This document shows, one piece after another, positions 28,555 to 36,946 of a stretch of DNA of 64,000 nt; within the stretch, counting starts at the first letter, position 1, and every line of letters begins with the position of its first letter. A model generated the notes under the pieces. It did no database searches. It was not told the origin of the DNA and saw only the letters and a program-made list of their open reading frames with translations. Location: contig NZ_JBMGPW010000002.1 of the NCBI RefSeq assembly GCF_049060325.1, forward strand, positions 310,001 through 374,000. The letters run 5' to 3'. The DNA comes from Vescimonas sanitatis. Lineage in GTDB: Bacteria > Bacillota > Clostridia > Oscillospirales > Oscillospiraceae. Position numbers and translations under genes: made by a program.

Positions 28555-28764
28555 ATGCAAGAATCCACATTCACCAACTACGATCAGCTGCCGCTGTTCC
28601 TCAATGCGAACACGGTGGCGCAGGTGCTGGGCGTGTCCATCTCCAGCGCCTATGAGCTCATGCACGAGACGGGCTTCCCCGCGCTGCGGATAGGCAGCCG
28701 CATCGTGGTACCCAAAGAAGAGTTCCGCCGGTGGGTAGATGCGCAGACAGGAGGTGATGCCTGA
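28555..28764 (+). CDS. Excisionase-like helix-turn-helix protein
   Basis: 69 residues after AAAGGAGG. LFLNANTVAQVLGVSISSAY, ELMHETGFPALRIGSRIVVP is the HTH_17/excisionase pattern with a wing and a terminal KEEFRRWV helix. In mobile elements such proteins bend DNA at the attachment site and set recombination direction. Paralog at 54647. It is separated here from the integrases by two genes, and its stop abuts the next start (TGATG). Confidence 0.85.
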   Translation: MQESTFTNYDQLPLFLNANTVAQVLGVSISSAYELMHETGFPALRIGSRIVVPKEEFRRWVDAQTGGDA

Positions 28765-29210
28765 TGTTCCGGCGTTGGCCTAAGCGAGATCCGAACAAGT
28801 ATTACTACCTCGTGCCAAACGAGGTGTTCAACCTCGGTCTCAGCTCGCATGAGATTGCCGTCTACAATTACCTTCTGCGCTGCGAGGATCGCAGAAGCTA
28901 CCAGTGCCATCCCAGCTACCGCACCATCGGAAAGGCGGTGCAGCTGAGCGAAAACACCGTGCGGAAGTATGTGGCCGGTCTGGAGGAGAAGGGGCTTATT
29001 CACACCGAGCCCAGTACCATCACCACAAAGGACGGCCGCGTGCGCAACGGAAGTCTCATCTACACCATCCGTCCCATTCAAGAAGCGTTGGAACTGAACT
29101 ACCATCGGCAGTTCCTTCAGGCGGAGCGTGACATGGAGCGGGCAAGGGCGGAGAAGCGGCTGGCCGAATTGAATCAGCAGAATAAGAAGAAGGAGGAAGA
29201 AAGCGCATGA
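28764..29210 (+). CDS. HTH_36 replication/regulatory protein of the mobile module
   Basis: 148 residues; ATG at 28764 after GGAGGTG. MFRRWPKRDPNKYYYLVPNE and VFNLGLSSHEIAVYNYLLRC lead into a winged helix (HPSYRTIGKAVQLSENTVRK, YVAGLEEKGLIHTEP). The C-terminus is a charged helix (RARAEKRLAELNQQNKKKEE). This is the RepA_N/HTH_36-type protein often found beside relaxase or excisionase genes. The protein at 51490 is a clear paralog (KKWPKRSAEKNYFMVPNEIF). It could start replication of the excised circle or control transfer genes. Confidence 0.75.
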   Translation: MFRRWPKRDPNKYYYLVPNEVFNLGLSSHEIAVYNYLLRCEDRRSYQCHPSYRTIGKAVQLSENTVRKYVAGLEEKGLIHTEPSTITTKDGRVRNGSLIYTIRPIQEALELNYHRQFLQAERDMERARAEKRLAELNQQNKKKEEESA

Positions 29211-29569
29211 TGCAGCAGATTGCAAACTTCATCGTGAACCATGACCCGATGATGGTCCTTCGGCGCACACACGACACAGTGCGCTACATCCGGTGGGCGT
29301 GGAACAAGGATCATGCCGACCCCATCGACGCAGAGGAGCTTCGCCTGTTCCTCTGCGATGAACACTACGGTGATCTGACCGATGAGCAAAAGACCGTTGC
29401 CCGTCGGTGTAGAGATGAAATGCGAAGTGTCTATGCGGAGCTGTGCGTGCGCTTGCTGCAAAGTGAGATCATGCTGGAGCAGGGCATGGTGCCGGACATC
29501 AGTACCTACCGCAGTGTGTTCTGCCCGGAAGGGGGTGATGCGCCGTGGATGCTTGACCGGGCGGGATGA
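29207..29569 (+). CDS. Hypothetical protein of the mobile module
   Basis: 120 residues; the ATG overlaps the preceding stop (ATGA) with GGAGGAAG upstream, so translation is coupled. Mostly helical; FIVNHDPMMVLRRTHDTVRY, RWAWNKDHADPIDAEELRLF. No membrane segment or known motif. I do not recognise the family. Confidence 0.6.
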   Translation: MMQQIANFIVNHDPMMVLRRTHDTVRYIRWAWNKDHADPIDAEELRLFLCDEHYGDLTDEQKTVARRCRDEMRSVYAELCVRLLQSEIMLEQGMVPDISTYRSVFCPEGGDAPWMLDRAG

Positions 29570-29937
29570 CCGAAAATCGGACCGATTTGCCGCCGACGAA
29601 AGAAAAGCAGGAGAAAGGACCGGGGTCGTAAACGCCCCGGTCCGTCCCACAAATGCCCGCAGTGCGGGCATTTTCAAGGGTTTGTGACCGGGGACAGAGG
29701 CACGCTCCTTTCGGGAGTTTGTACCCTGTGGAACGCTCCGAGTTCCAGTTTCTTCAGTGTTTTCAAGGGTTTCCGCCGACGCTCTACCGGCCCCATGCCC
29801 CGATTTTGATCCAATTTACACCTAATTTGCACTTCAAAACGCAGAAAAAGAATTGAGAAAAGCAATAGCTATTTCCGCAAAAGTGTGGTAGTTGTTTGTG
29901 TTACAAAAAGAAAACGAATCCAAAGGAAGTGAAATAC
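29570..29937 (+). other. Intergenic region with hairpins and blocks shared with the 52-kb element
   Basis: About 370 bp. GACGAAAGAAAAGCAGGA (29595) and TGCCCGCAGTGCGGGCA (29654-29670) recur at 52014 and 52074-52090 with almost the same spacing (59 and 60 bp). The hairpin CCGGGG...CCCCGG (about 29619-29640) lies between them. Candidate oriT or a decayed zinc-ribbon reading frame; see findings. Confidence 0.5.
29865..29902 (+). promoter_or_regulatory. TAGCTATT leader motif, copy 2
   Basis: ATAGCTATTTCCGCAAAAG then TGTGGTAGTTGTTTGTG, 36 bp before the integrase start at 29938. Confidence 0.6.
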
Positions 29938-31140
29938 ATGGCAAAACGAAGACCGGCCGGTGACGGCATGGTGCGAAGGCGTGACGACGGACGCTGGGAG
30001 GGCCGCATCGTCATCGGCCACCGGGAAAACGGCGAGCCGCTGTTCCGTCATGTGTATGCCAAGACGCAAAAGGCCCTGCTGGACAAGCTGCACCAGAACA
30101 TCGAGTGCTACCGCGATGTGGAGCTGACCGAGGACAGCCGCATGACGCTGAGCCAGTGGCTGGATCGCTGGCTCACGGAGTACAAGGCGGGTACGGTGCG
30201 GCCCGGTACCCTCGAGGGCTACCGCCGCTACATCGAATACTACATCAAGCCGCAACTGGGCGACAAGCAGATCTCCCTCCTCTCCCAGCAGGACATCCAG
30301 CGGATGTACCGCCGCCTGAAAACGGAGGGGCGCATCCACGAGCATCCCGAGATGGGGCATCAGCTCTCCGACTCCATGGTGCGCCACATTCACTCCACCC
30401 TCCACGCCGCACTGAAGGACGCGGTGCAGGCGCATGTCATTCCCAGGAACCCCACCGAGGGGACAACGGCGCCCAAGCCCAACTACAAGCCCAAGCGCAT
30501 TCTCACCCGTGCGGAGTTGGACGACTTCCTTACAGTGGTGGAGCAGGACGAGGTGTGGCGGGACTTCTTCCATACGGAGCTGATGACTGGCCTGCGCCGC
30601 GGTGAGATCTGCGGTCTGCAATGGGGCGACTTCGATGAGGACACCGGGACGCTGAAGGTGTGCCGCACCCTCCACAGCCAGCGGAAGGGTGAGTACACCG
30701 TCGGTGAGACAAAGACCAATCAAGGTATGCGAACCATCATCCTGCCGCACAGCGTGACTGAAATCCTGCGGCGGCGCAAAGCGGACGCCATCAGCAAATG
30801 GATTTTCCCAGACCCCGTGAAGCCGGAAAATCCAGTCGACCCCAATGCGGCCTATCGCCGCATGAAGACGCTCCTTCAGCGGGCGGGACTGCCCAGCATC
30901 CGCTTTCATGATCTGCGCCACACCTTCGCCACCCACGCTCTCACCAGCGGCGTGGATGCTAAGACCCTGTCGGGGATTCTGGGGCATACCAACGCTTCCT
31001 TTACGCTGGACACCTATACCCATGTCACCTCGGATATGCAGAAGCAGGCCTGCGGTATCGTGGGCAGCTTCATGGAAGATATCTTCGGAAAGGAGTTGAA
31101 ACCGTGGCAAGAAAACGAAAAGCCGGAGATGGAACTGTAA
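29938..31140 (+). CDS. Tyrosine recombinase (integrase) of the 28-32 kb module
   Basis: 400 residues; ATG at 29938 after AAAGGAAG. Order: AP2-like arm-binding domain (about 5-50, GDGMVRRRDDGRWEGRIVIG), SAM-like core-binding domain (about 65-170), catalytic domain with the first Arg in MTGLRRGEICGLQWG (about 220), box II HDLRHTFATHA (about 323), GH in ILGHTNASFTLDTYTH with the nucleophilic Tyr (about 362). All catalytic residues are present. Its last 37 bp overlap the next recombinase gene. It probably integrates and excises the element together with the excisionase at 28555. Confidence 0.92.
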   Translation: MAKRRPAGDGMVRRRDDGRWEGRIVIGHRENGEPLFRHVYAKTQKALLDKLHQNIECYRDVELTEDSRMTLSQWLDRWLTEYKAGTVRPGTLEGYRRYIEYYIKPQLGDKQISLLSQQDIQRMYRRLKTEGRIHEHPEMGHQLSDSMVRHIHSTLHAALKDAVQAHVIPRNPTEGTTAPKPNYKPKRILTRAELDDFLTVVEQDEVWRDFFHTELMTGLRRGEICGLQWGDFDEDTGTLKVCRTLHSQRKGEYTVGETKTNQGMRTIILPHSVTEILRRRKADAISKWIFPDPVKPENPVDPNAAYRRMKTLLQRAGLPSIRFHDLRHTFATHALTSGVDAKTLSGILGHTNASFTLDTYTHVTSDMQKQACGIVGSFMEDIFGKELKPWQENEKPEMEL

Positions 31141-32606
31141 GGCAACGCAAGGACGGACGCTGGGAAGGACGCATCGTCATCGGTTACGATGATAACGGCT
31201 ATCCCAAAACGAAAAACGTCCTCGCCAAAACCAAGAAGGAGTGCGTCGAGAAGCTCCAGAAGCTCAAGGAGGAGTGCGGGGGACTGAAGCCGGAGAAGGT
31301 GCGGGCCGAGATGCCCTTCGGGGACTGGCTGACATACTGGTACGAGAATCACTCCAAGCCCAAGATCCGCCCAACTACGCAGGAGACCTACGAGAGCCGC
31401 ATCCGCCTGCATATCATTCCGGAGATTGGGGACATCCCACTGAATAAGCTGACACAGAACGACCTGCAGCAGTTCTACGGTCGGCTCAAGAAAAGCGGCC
31501 GGAAGCGGTTCACCGACAAGTACGGCGAAGGGCTGTCCGACCGAATGGTGCGTATGTGTCACGCCACCTGCCGCTCCGCATTGGAAAAGGCGGTGCAGGA
31601 TGGGCTGATTCGTGTGAACCCGGCCATCGGCTGCAAGCTGCCGCCGAAAAAGGCGCGGGAGATGCAGGTACTGACGAGGGAGGAGCTGCAGCGGTTTCTC
31701 ATTCAGGCGAAGTTCGAGGGCTACTACGAAGTCTTCCTTCTGGACTTAGCCACCGGCCTGCGCCGGGGTGAGCTGATGGCGCTGCAATGGGACGACCTGA
31801 ACTTCAAAACCGGCGTGCTGAATGTGAACAAGCAGGTCTACGATGTGCGGGGTCAACTCCAGATCAGCACGCCCAAGACGAAGAACTCCATCCGAAAGAT
31901 CGTCCTGCCGCCCGCCGTGGTGGCGGTGCTGCAAGAGTATAAGAAAACAGTGGACTCCCGCTGGATGTTCCCGTCGCCTGTCAAGGAGGACTGTCCCATT
32001 ACACCCGGCGTGGTACGCCGCAGACTGCAGTTCATCTTGGAGCACACAGGATGCAAACATGTTAGATTTCATGATCTGCGCCACACCTTCGCAACGCTGG
32101 CGCTGGAAAACGGCATGGATGTGAAAACGCTCTCCGCCATGCTGGGCCATGTGTCGGCGGCCACCACGCTGGACATCTACACCCACATCACCGATGATAT
32201 GCAGCGCACAGCCGCCGCCAACATCGACCGGAGCATCGGCAAGGCAGCGCCACAGGAGGACGCTTCAGAGCCGGGGCAGGAAACTGCCCCGGCCACGGCG
32301 GACAAGCCGAAAATGACCGACTTCAAGCCCTATGTGGGCCGCAAGCGCAGATCCGGCACCGGCTGCATCAACGAGATCAACGACCACCTCTTTGAAGGGC
32401 GCTACTCTCCCAAGTGGCCCGACGGCAAAAAGCACGCCCGCAATGTCTACGCTCACACCCGTGAGGAGTGCGAGGAGAAGCTGAAGACGCTGATCGAGGA
32501 GATGAAAGCGGAGATTGCGGAAGCACAGCGACTGAAGGACGAGGGCAAAGGTGATGGGCGACCACCGGAGGAGAAGAGAGGCAGACATGGGCAAAAAGTA
32601 AAGTAA
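31104..32606 (+). CDS. Second tyrosine recombinase with duplicated arm-type domain
   Basis: 500 residues; GTG start at 31104 after AAAGGAG, inside the preceding integrase gene. An AP2-like N-terminus (AGDGTVRQRKDGRWEGRIVI), core-binding domain and complete catalytic domain (TGLRRGELMALQWD, HDLRHTFATLA, MLGHVSAATTLDIYTHI) follow. Unusually, about 115 residues follow the Tyr: a Pro/Glu linker and a second AP2-like unit (GTGCINEINDHLFEGRYSPK, KHARNVYAHTREECEEKLKT), then a basic tail. It is about 100 residues longer than usual. A terminator follows at 32611. Confidence 0.9.
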   Translation: MARKRKAGDGTVRQRKDGRWEGRIVIGYDDNGYPKTKNVLAKTKKECVEKLQKLKEECGGLKPEKVRAEMPFGDWLTYWYENHSKPKIRPTTQETYESRIRLHIIPEIGDIPLNKLTQNDLQQFYGRLKKSGRKRFTDKYGEGLSDRMVRMCHATCRSALEKAVQDGLIRVNPAIGCKLPPKKAREMQVLTREELQRFLIQAKFEGYYEVFLLDLATGLRRGELMALQWDDLNFKTGVLNVNKQVYDVRGQLQISTPKTKNSIRKIVLPPAVVAVLQEYKKTVDSRWMFPSPVKEDCPITPGVVRRRLQFILEHTGCKHVRFHDLRHTFATLALENGMDVKTLSAMLGHVSAATTLDIYTHITDDMQRTAAANIDRSIGKAAPQEDASEPGQETAPATADKPKMTDFKPYVGRKRRSGTGCINEINDHLFEGRYSPKWPDGKKHARNVYAHTREECEEKLKTLIEEMKAEIAEAQRLKDEGKGDGRPPEEKRGRHGQKVK

Positions 32607-32610
32607 AAAG

Positions 32611-32659
32611 AATCACCGACAAGGAGGCTGAGTAATTCTCCTCCTTGTCGATGATTTTT
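32611..32659 (+). terminator. Rho-independent terminator
   Basis: ATCACCGACAAGGAGG and CCTCCTTGTCGATGAT form a 16-bp stem with one mismatch, followed by TTTTT. Confidence 0.8.
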
Positions 32660-32711
32660 CAGCGTAGTGAAAATGTTAGTAACCTATTTTTGCTGTTACA
32701 CCATACCTTTA

Positions 32712-34745
32712 TCAAGGCAATAACTGAAAGGCTTTCCCTGTTATATTGATTTTCTGATATGTATCTGGTTTCAGATTATCAATTATTTCGATTAGTTCAT
32801 GACTATTTAATGTAATAGCCATTATTACTTGACAATTTGTGTGTAAAAATGTTGTGGATTTAATAAAGTTATCCATATCTTTGGGGACAATACTCTGCTG
32901 CGCAGGTTCATCAAAAATTATTATCCCTGGATGATTCCCACCTTTTTCAAGCGATACTTGTAGTAACGCCATCGTAAATGCCCATATTACACGGATACCG
33001 TCACTTGCAGAAGAGTCAAATTTCATATCAAATCCATCAATTGTTGGCAATAGTGATTCTTCGGATATGTCAATAGCGCCCAAATCGCTCACACTACTAT
33101 AGTGATAAAGTTTCAGGTTCTCAATGAACTTTGACTTTAATAGACGAATCTTCTCTACATCCGCATCTGACTTATCATGCTTAGGCAATTTTGCTTTGTG
33201 TGCAAGATAAGTCTGCCATTGCTCAGACAGATCATCAAGGTCAAGAAGAAATTTGTCTAATTCCTTCTGAAGTTTTTTGGATTCTTCTATTTTTCCACTA
33301 ATCTCGATTTTTCTTAGAACAATTGCTTCAGAACTATCATTATCTGTAGTCATATACAAGTCTGATCTTAAGGCTTGTGCTAAACGCCTAAGAGTCAATA
33401 TATCTGCTGCCAGCCGCAGTTTTTCTTGCTCAAGTTGTCCTTTTCGAGCTTGACGATTATCGAGGGCAAATGCCAACATTTTCTTTTGCTCTTTTAAATG
33501 GAGGATATTGGCCTCGATATCCATAAAGACAAAATTAGATTTGGCAAGGATCATATTATCATGGATCTCCTGATTACAAACAGGGCAGATACTGGAACAA
33601 TTATCTGTCGAATTATCAGAACCAAAATTTTGGAGCCGTGCCGCATCATTATTGTTCCGAATGTCTGCATCGATTAATGCGATATCTTTCTCTAAGTGTT
33701 GAATGGAGTCACTTTCAAAGGATAGCTCTGTCGTAATATGATCTTCATCTTTCTCAAGATTGCGTATTGACTTAAGGGTTTCAGAAAGTTCACTATTTAG
33801 CTCATTAAAATTGTCGATTACTCGAGGCTTCAGAAGACATATCGAATTATACTGGTCTTGGAGTTTTTGAATCGCATCGGCTATTGGTTCATTACGATCC
33901 GAGAAAATTGCTATCCGCGCATAATCATTGTCATTTAATACTCGAGGGTGTAATGGCAGATTAATTACTGCCCCGCCATGGCTTGTGACATAATACTGAA
34001 ATGCTTCGATCCTTTTTTCCCAGTCTTTCTCGATTTGAATCTTGACATTTCTTAATCGAGCCCGCTCTTTTTCGTTCTTTATTGTGTCTAAATCCAAAAG
34101 AAATTCAACAACTCGTTTTTTGGATTCTCTTATTCCCAAAACGGGCATTCCAGATAGAATATCTGACCAGCCGTGTTTTTGTTCGATAAACATAGCTGAA
34201 AAGATAATTTGTAAGTATAGCTTCCTCTCATTTCCATCCGATGTTCCGACCATGGGAAGAGAAATATGTAAGAATTCTTCTAAAAAGTTATGAAATCCTT
34301 TTTCGCTGGTAGCCGCATTTTGAATATTGACATAAAAGTCAGATACCTGAGTTTTTTGATCCTTTATAGCATCATAAGTGCTGTAGTAGACGCTTACTAA
34401 ACGGTTATCTTTACTTTCTGAAACAATATTTCTATAGATAGTTACAGTATCGTATCCGTTAGAGATTTCCAAATACGCACCAGATTCTAATACTCTATAA
34501 GAATTTTGATTATCTTCGATTTCGGATTTAAATACGGATGTTAGCACTTTGCTCCCAATACCGCCAGTGCCACCTATGATTTGTTCCAATCCTAAACAAT
34601 AGTATATTGCAGCAAGGATGGAGCTTTTCCCGCAAGTATTATCTTCACTTGCAATGAAGTTTAGACCGGAGGAGAAAGAGGTATCAATTCCGTATACTCC
34701 GTTGACGGTATTAATTTCAACCCGTAGACGATTAATTCGAAGCAT
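32712..34745 (-). CDS. ABC-3C system ATPase (Rad50/SMC-like with zinc hook)
   Basis: 677 residues. Variant Walker A FIASEDNTCGKSSILAAIYY (about 32-46), two long coiled coils separated by a zinc-hook-like ICPVCNQEI (about 395), C-terminal signature region and Walker B GIIIFDEPAQQS (about 620). It is the last gene of a four-gene minus-strand operon and overlaps the middle component by 14 bp. Architecture and gene order fit the ABC-three-component conflict systems (effector, middle component, ABC ATPase) described by Aravind and co-workers. The ATPase presumably senses altered DNA and licenses the nuclease effector. Confidence 0.8.
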   Translation of the reverse strand: MLRINRLRVEINTVNGVYGIDTSFSSGLNFIASEDNTCGKSSILAAIYYCLGLEQIIGGTGGIGSKVLTSVFKSEIEDNQNSYRVLESGAYLEISNGYDTVTIYRNIVSESKDNRLVSVYYSTYDAIKDQKTQVSDFYVNIQNAATSEKGFHNFLEEFLHISLPMVGTSDGNERKLYLQIIFSAMFIEQKHGWSDILSGMPVLGIRESKKRVVEFLLDLDTIKNEKERARLRNVKIQIEKDWEKRIEAFQYYVTSHGGAVINLPLHPRVLNDNDYARIAIFSDRNEPIADAIQKLQDQYNSICLLKPRVIDNFNELNSELSETLKSIRNLEKDEDHITTELSFESDSIQHLEKDIALIDADIRNNNDAARLQNFGSDNSTDNCSSICPVCNQEIHDNMILAKSNFVFMDIEANILHLKEQKKMLAFALDNRQARKGQLEQEKLRLAADILTLRRLAQALRSDLYMTTDNDSSEAIVLRKIEISGKIEESKKLQKELDKFLLDLDDLSEQWQTYLAHKAKLPKHDKSDADVEKIRLLKSKFIENLKLYHYSSVSDLGAIDISEESLLPTIDGFDMKFDSSASDGIRVIWAFTMALLQVSLEKGGNHPGIIIFDEPAQQSIVPKDMDNFIKSTTFLHTNCQVIMAITLNSHELIEIIDNLKPDTYQKINITGKAFQLLP

Positions 34746-35214
34746 TGTTAGTCCTCCATAAGTCGGCCAATTCTTTGATTTTTCCTTCTGTTAGTTTTTT
34801 GGAAAGATCTCCTAAACTGGTTAATTCGCTCGTCATTAAGTCACCAACAATTTTGATTCTTTCGGCCAAATTATGGCCTTTAGTAGTTAGCTTATAATTT
34901 CCATTTCGCTGTTGAGAAACAAAGCCGTATGCTATGGCAAATGTTAATGCTTTATTGACTGCTGGATCAAAGCGCACAATAGGAGCAGGGCCATAACCTT
35001 CTGCATAATTAATAAGGTGGCTCATTGTTTCCGATGAGAAGAGCGCGTATGAGATCATCTGTAATTTAATCAGAGAACAAGAATCACCCCAGCCACATAT
35101 CCGCATAATTAGACAGAGTTGAGACACTTTATAACTTATTCGATAGTTGTATGGAACAGCATCTGGTTTTGCGTTAAATACAATATCTCCTTTAATTAAG
35201 CTATCATCTACCAT
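34732..35214 (-). CDS. ABC-3C middle component
   Basis: 160 residues from the ATG at 35214 (AGGAG upstream). A winged-helix-type protein: NKALTFAIAYGFVSQQRNGN, YKLTTKGHNLAERIKIVGDL is a typical wing and terminal helix. The N-terminal part (RISYKVSQLCLIMRICGWGD) packs as helices. It overlaps both neighbours, as is normal for middle components that tie effector to ATPase. Which numbered middle-component family it belongs to I cannot say. Confidence 0.7.
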   Translation of the reverse strand: MVDDSLIKGDIVFNAKPDAVPYNYRISYKVSQLCLIMRICGWGDSCSLIKLQMISYALFSSETMSHLINYAEGYGPAPIVRFDPAVNKALTFAIAYGFVSQQRNGNYKLTTKGHNLAERIKIVGDLMTSELTSLGDLSKKLTEGKIKELADLWRTNNASN

Positions 35215-35216
35215 TA

Positions 35217-36176
35217 TCACATACTCCTAAATTCCATTGAACAGTCCGCAAGCCAGCTGGCAATTAAGTCCTGCTTGACCTCTGCTATTGATGCTTGGTT
35301 AAAAATTGTTGAAAAGTCCTTTTCCAACTTCTCCCCGAAGTCAGATAATATGGTGGAAAATACAGATTGATTCATTAAGTGATCAGTATTCATTAATGTT
35401 CTAATGGATACTTCGTTTTTGAAACTTTGCTCAAGCCTGTACAGGTCTTCATAAATCTCAGGGAAACCAATTCGCAGATTGGACATATTTTCCATTCCAC
35501 TGATGTAATAATCAACATATAGGCCAATTACCCGATTCAATGCTGGATCTGCAGTATCATCAATGTGCATTACGGCTTTAATCTTTCTGCGGATGTTTTC
35601 AACTTTTGCGGAATCACATTTTGTCCAATCAGGGGAAGAAGTGTGCTGAACTGCTAAATTTATCCTGTTATTTGTTATTGTTGTTCGGATGATATTGCTA
35701 ATTTCAGGTGCCAGATCTTCTGCGATTTTTATTATGATTTGAAAATCGTCTGCTATATGGCTATAAATGCTTGGCTTTTTTGACCTCTCGGATAGCACTT
35801 CTGCTTGTTTTGTTGTTGCATGCATAAGAATTCTCGAGTCTTTATATTCGGGTATGTTGAAATGCCACTCGTGAATGGGCGGAATTCCAAGCGATTTCAT
35901 ACGTGAGCCATTTTCCATCAATTTTTTTATATCTGCTGATAATTTATCTCGCTGGTGGTCATACAATTCGTTATCCGAGTAACTACGTTCAGGGCAATAA
36001 CATTGGTGTACAATGCCGCTCTTTGTATATCCTTCGATCCCAGCATCGCCCTTATGGACGGCAGGAATCGCTACATAATGTTGCTCTTGATACTTCATTC
36101 GATAGCAGCGTACGCAGAGATCCTCCCAAGCGTCTCCGTTCATATTTCCTTCAATTAAGTTCAGAATTTTGCCCAT
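35217..36176 (-). CDS. ABC-3C effector with Mrr-like nuclease domain
   Basis: 319 residues from the ATG at 36176 (MGKILNLIEG), with GGAGG about 10 bases upstream. The N-terminal 65 residues (GDAWEDLCVRCYRMKYQEQH...VHKGDAGIEGYTKSGIVHQC) match the Mrr/PD-(D/E)XK core: GxxWExLC helix, then G-D-x-G-I-E-G as the catalytic Asp strand, then a Gln/Cys strand in place of Q-x-K. The expected Lys of the last strand is not obvious (HQCYCPE), so activity should be tested. The remainder is the long helical ABC-3C C-terminal region. It is the toxic output module of the operon. Confidence 0.7.
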   Translation of the reverse strand: MGKILNLIEGNMNGDAWEDLCVRCYRMKYQEQHYVAIPAVHKGDAGIEGYTKSGIVHQCYCPERSYSDNELYDHQRDKLSADIKKLMENGSRMKSLGIPPIHEWHFNIPEYKDSRILMHATTKQAEVLSERSKKPSIYSHIADDFQIIIKIAEDLAPEISNIIRTTITNNRINLAVQHTSSPDWTKCDSAKVENIRRKIKAVMHIDDTADPALNRVIGLYVDYYISGMENMSNLRIGFPEIYEDLYRLEQSFKNEVSIRTLMNTDHLMNQSVFSTILSDFGEKLEKDFSTIFNQASIAEVKQDLIASWLADCSMEFRSM

Positions 36177-36180
36177 ATAA

Positions 36181-36390
36181 TTAGACCTCCACAAAAAGGT
36201 TAATGTCTAAAGTATTTATTTCAATATTAGGCATCAAGGAAATAGCGGAAACATCGGTGTAAAATTCATCAAAATTGTGCAAATAGCGAACTTTCACAAT
36301 ATCAAAACCGACTAAGATATCCTCAATAATTGCTGCTCGATGTATTAGATAGACTATATCTCCAATTTGGGGGAATGTATTTCTTATCAC
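36181..36390 (-). CDS. Small first gene of the ABC-3C operon
   Basis: 69 residues; GTG start at 36390, with TAGGGGG as ribosome site. A beta-rich small protein (NTFPQIGDIVYLIHRAAIIE, VKVRYLHNFDEFYTDVSAIS), possibly an SH3-like barrel. It ends 4 bp before the effector start. It is not one of the three classical components; it could be a regulator or inhibitor. Family unknown to me. Confidence 0.6.
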   Translation of the reverse strand: MIRNTFPQIGDIVYLIHRAAIIEDILVGFDIVKVRYLHNFDEFYTDVSAISLMPNIEINTLDINLFVEV

Positions 36391-36502
36391 TTAAGAGCCC
36401 CCTATAATTAATAAAGCCGTATGGGAAAGTTCCACACGGCTGCCTTGGCGGCGCAGAGGCCTACCGTTAATCAATTATAATACAATTTAGCGAGAATTGC
36501 AA
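36391..36502 (-). promoter_or_regulatory. Promoter and attenuator-like leader of ABC-3C operon 1
   Basis: Minus strand: TTGCAA (36497-36502), 17 bp, TATAAT (36474-36479). The predicted RNA starts at about 36467. AACGGTAGGCCT...AGGCAGCCGT can form an antiterminator (ACGGT with GCCGT, inner GCCT with AGGC). AGCCGTGTGG...CCATACGGCT followed by TTATT (36413-36441) forms the competing terminator. The same leader precedes the second ABC-3C operon (58842-58941). Confidence 0.75.
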
Positions 36503-36536
36503 TAAGACATCACGTTATATAATTGCCCTCAAATCC

Positions 36537-36560
36537 TGCGCCGCAATAGACAAAGAATAA
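36537..36560 (+). repeat. Border box copy
   Basis: TGCGCCGCAATAGACAAAGA then ATAA, followed at once by a terminator hairpin (36562-36599). Confidence 0.65.
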
Positions 36561-36561
36561 G

Positions 36562-36599
36562 AAAAATCCCTCTGAAATCGTTGATTTCAGAGGGATTTT
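36562..36599. terminator. Bidirectional terminator
   Basis: AAAATCCCTCTGAAATC-gtt-GATTTCAGAGGGATTTT: a perfect 17-bp stem with A/T flanks, working in both directions. Confidence 0.85.
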
Positions 36600-36640
36600 G
36601 GTCCGAGTAGTGCGGCTCGAACGCACGGTCTCCTGGACCC
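36599..36640 (-). repeat. 3-prime half of a tRNA (pseudo-tRNA, attachment scar)
   Basis: Minus strand: GTGCG-TTCGAGC-CGCAC is a perfect T-arm, followed by TACTCGG-A-CCA, an acceptor strand with discriminator base and CCA. A variable-loop-like GGTCCAGGAGACC precedes it. No matching 5-prime half (CCGAGTA) lies upstream. The last ten bases (ACTCGGACCA) equal those of tRNA-Pro at 59151, but the T-arm differs. Confidence 0.7.
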
Positions 36641-36946
36641 AAACCTATGTCTGAACCTTCAGCAAGACCTGTTGCGCCCTCTTTGGCGCTTTCCGGCACT
36701 CCTGCGGTTCCTCTTTGGAACTCTTTTGCCCTGTTCATTTCAGACACCGCTTTCGTCTTTTGGGATTTGTGTGGGATTGAATTCTGTATATTAAAAGTGC
36801 TTCCGACCGGGTTTACCTCCAACAGCAGGTGCTTTTTGCCGCAGAGAGCAGCTCAGAAACTGCGCCGCATAAACAAAGAAATAAGCGCGATGACAAAGAA
36901 ACAGCAGGCTGACTTGGATGATAGCCAGCCTGCTGAGCGAAGATGT
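36641..36946. other. Intergenic, no credible gene
   Basis: About 300 bp. It includes a border box (36861-36884) and the hairpin CAGCAGGCTG...CAGCCTGCTG (about 36901-36934), which sits at the end of the minus-strand AAA/PD-(D/E)XK gene and can serve as its terminator. Confidence 0.55.
36861..36884 (+). repeat. Border box copy
   Basis: TGCGCCGCATAAACAAAGAA then ATAA, followed by the 10-bp stem CAGCAGGCTG/CAGCCTGCTG. Confidence 0.65.

Noticed and set aside
29869..31110. Minus-strand open frame of 413 codons
   Set aside because: Antisense shadow of the integrase at 29938.
32611..32659. Hairpin after the second integrase as an attachment site
   Set aside because: It has a T-run and lies exactly where a terminator is needed; no second copy was found.
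36529..36822. Minus-strand open frame of 97 codons through the tRNA fragment
   Set aside because: It reads through a T-arm, a terminator and a border box; the GPGDRAFEPHYSDQ part is simply the translated tRNA.
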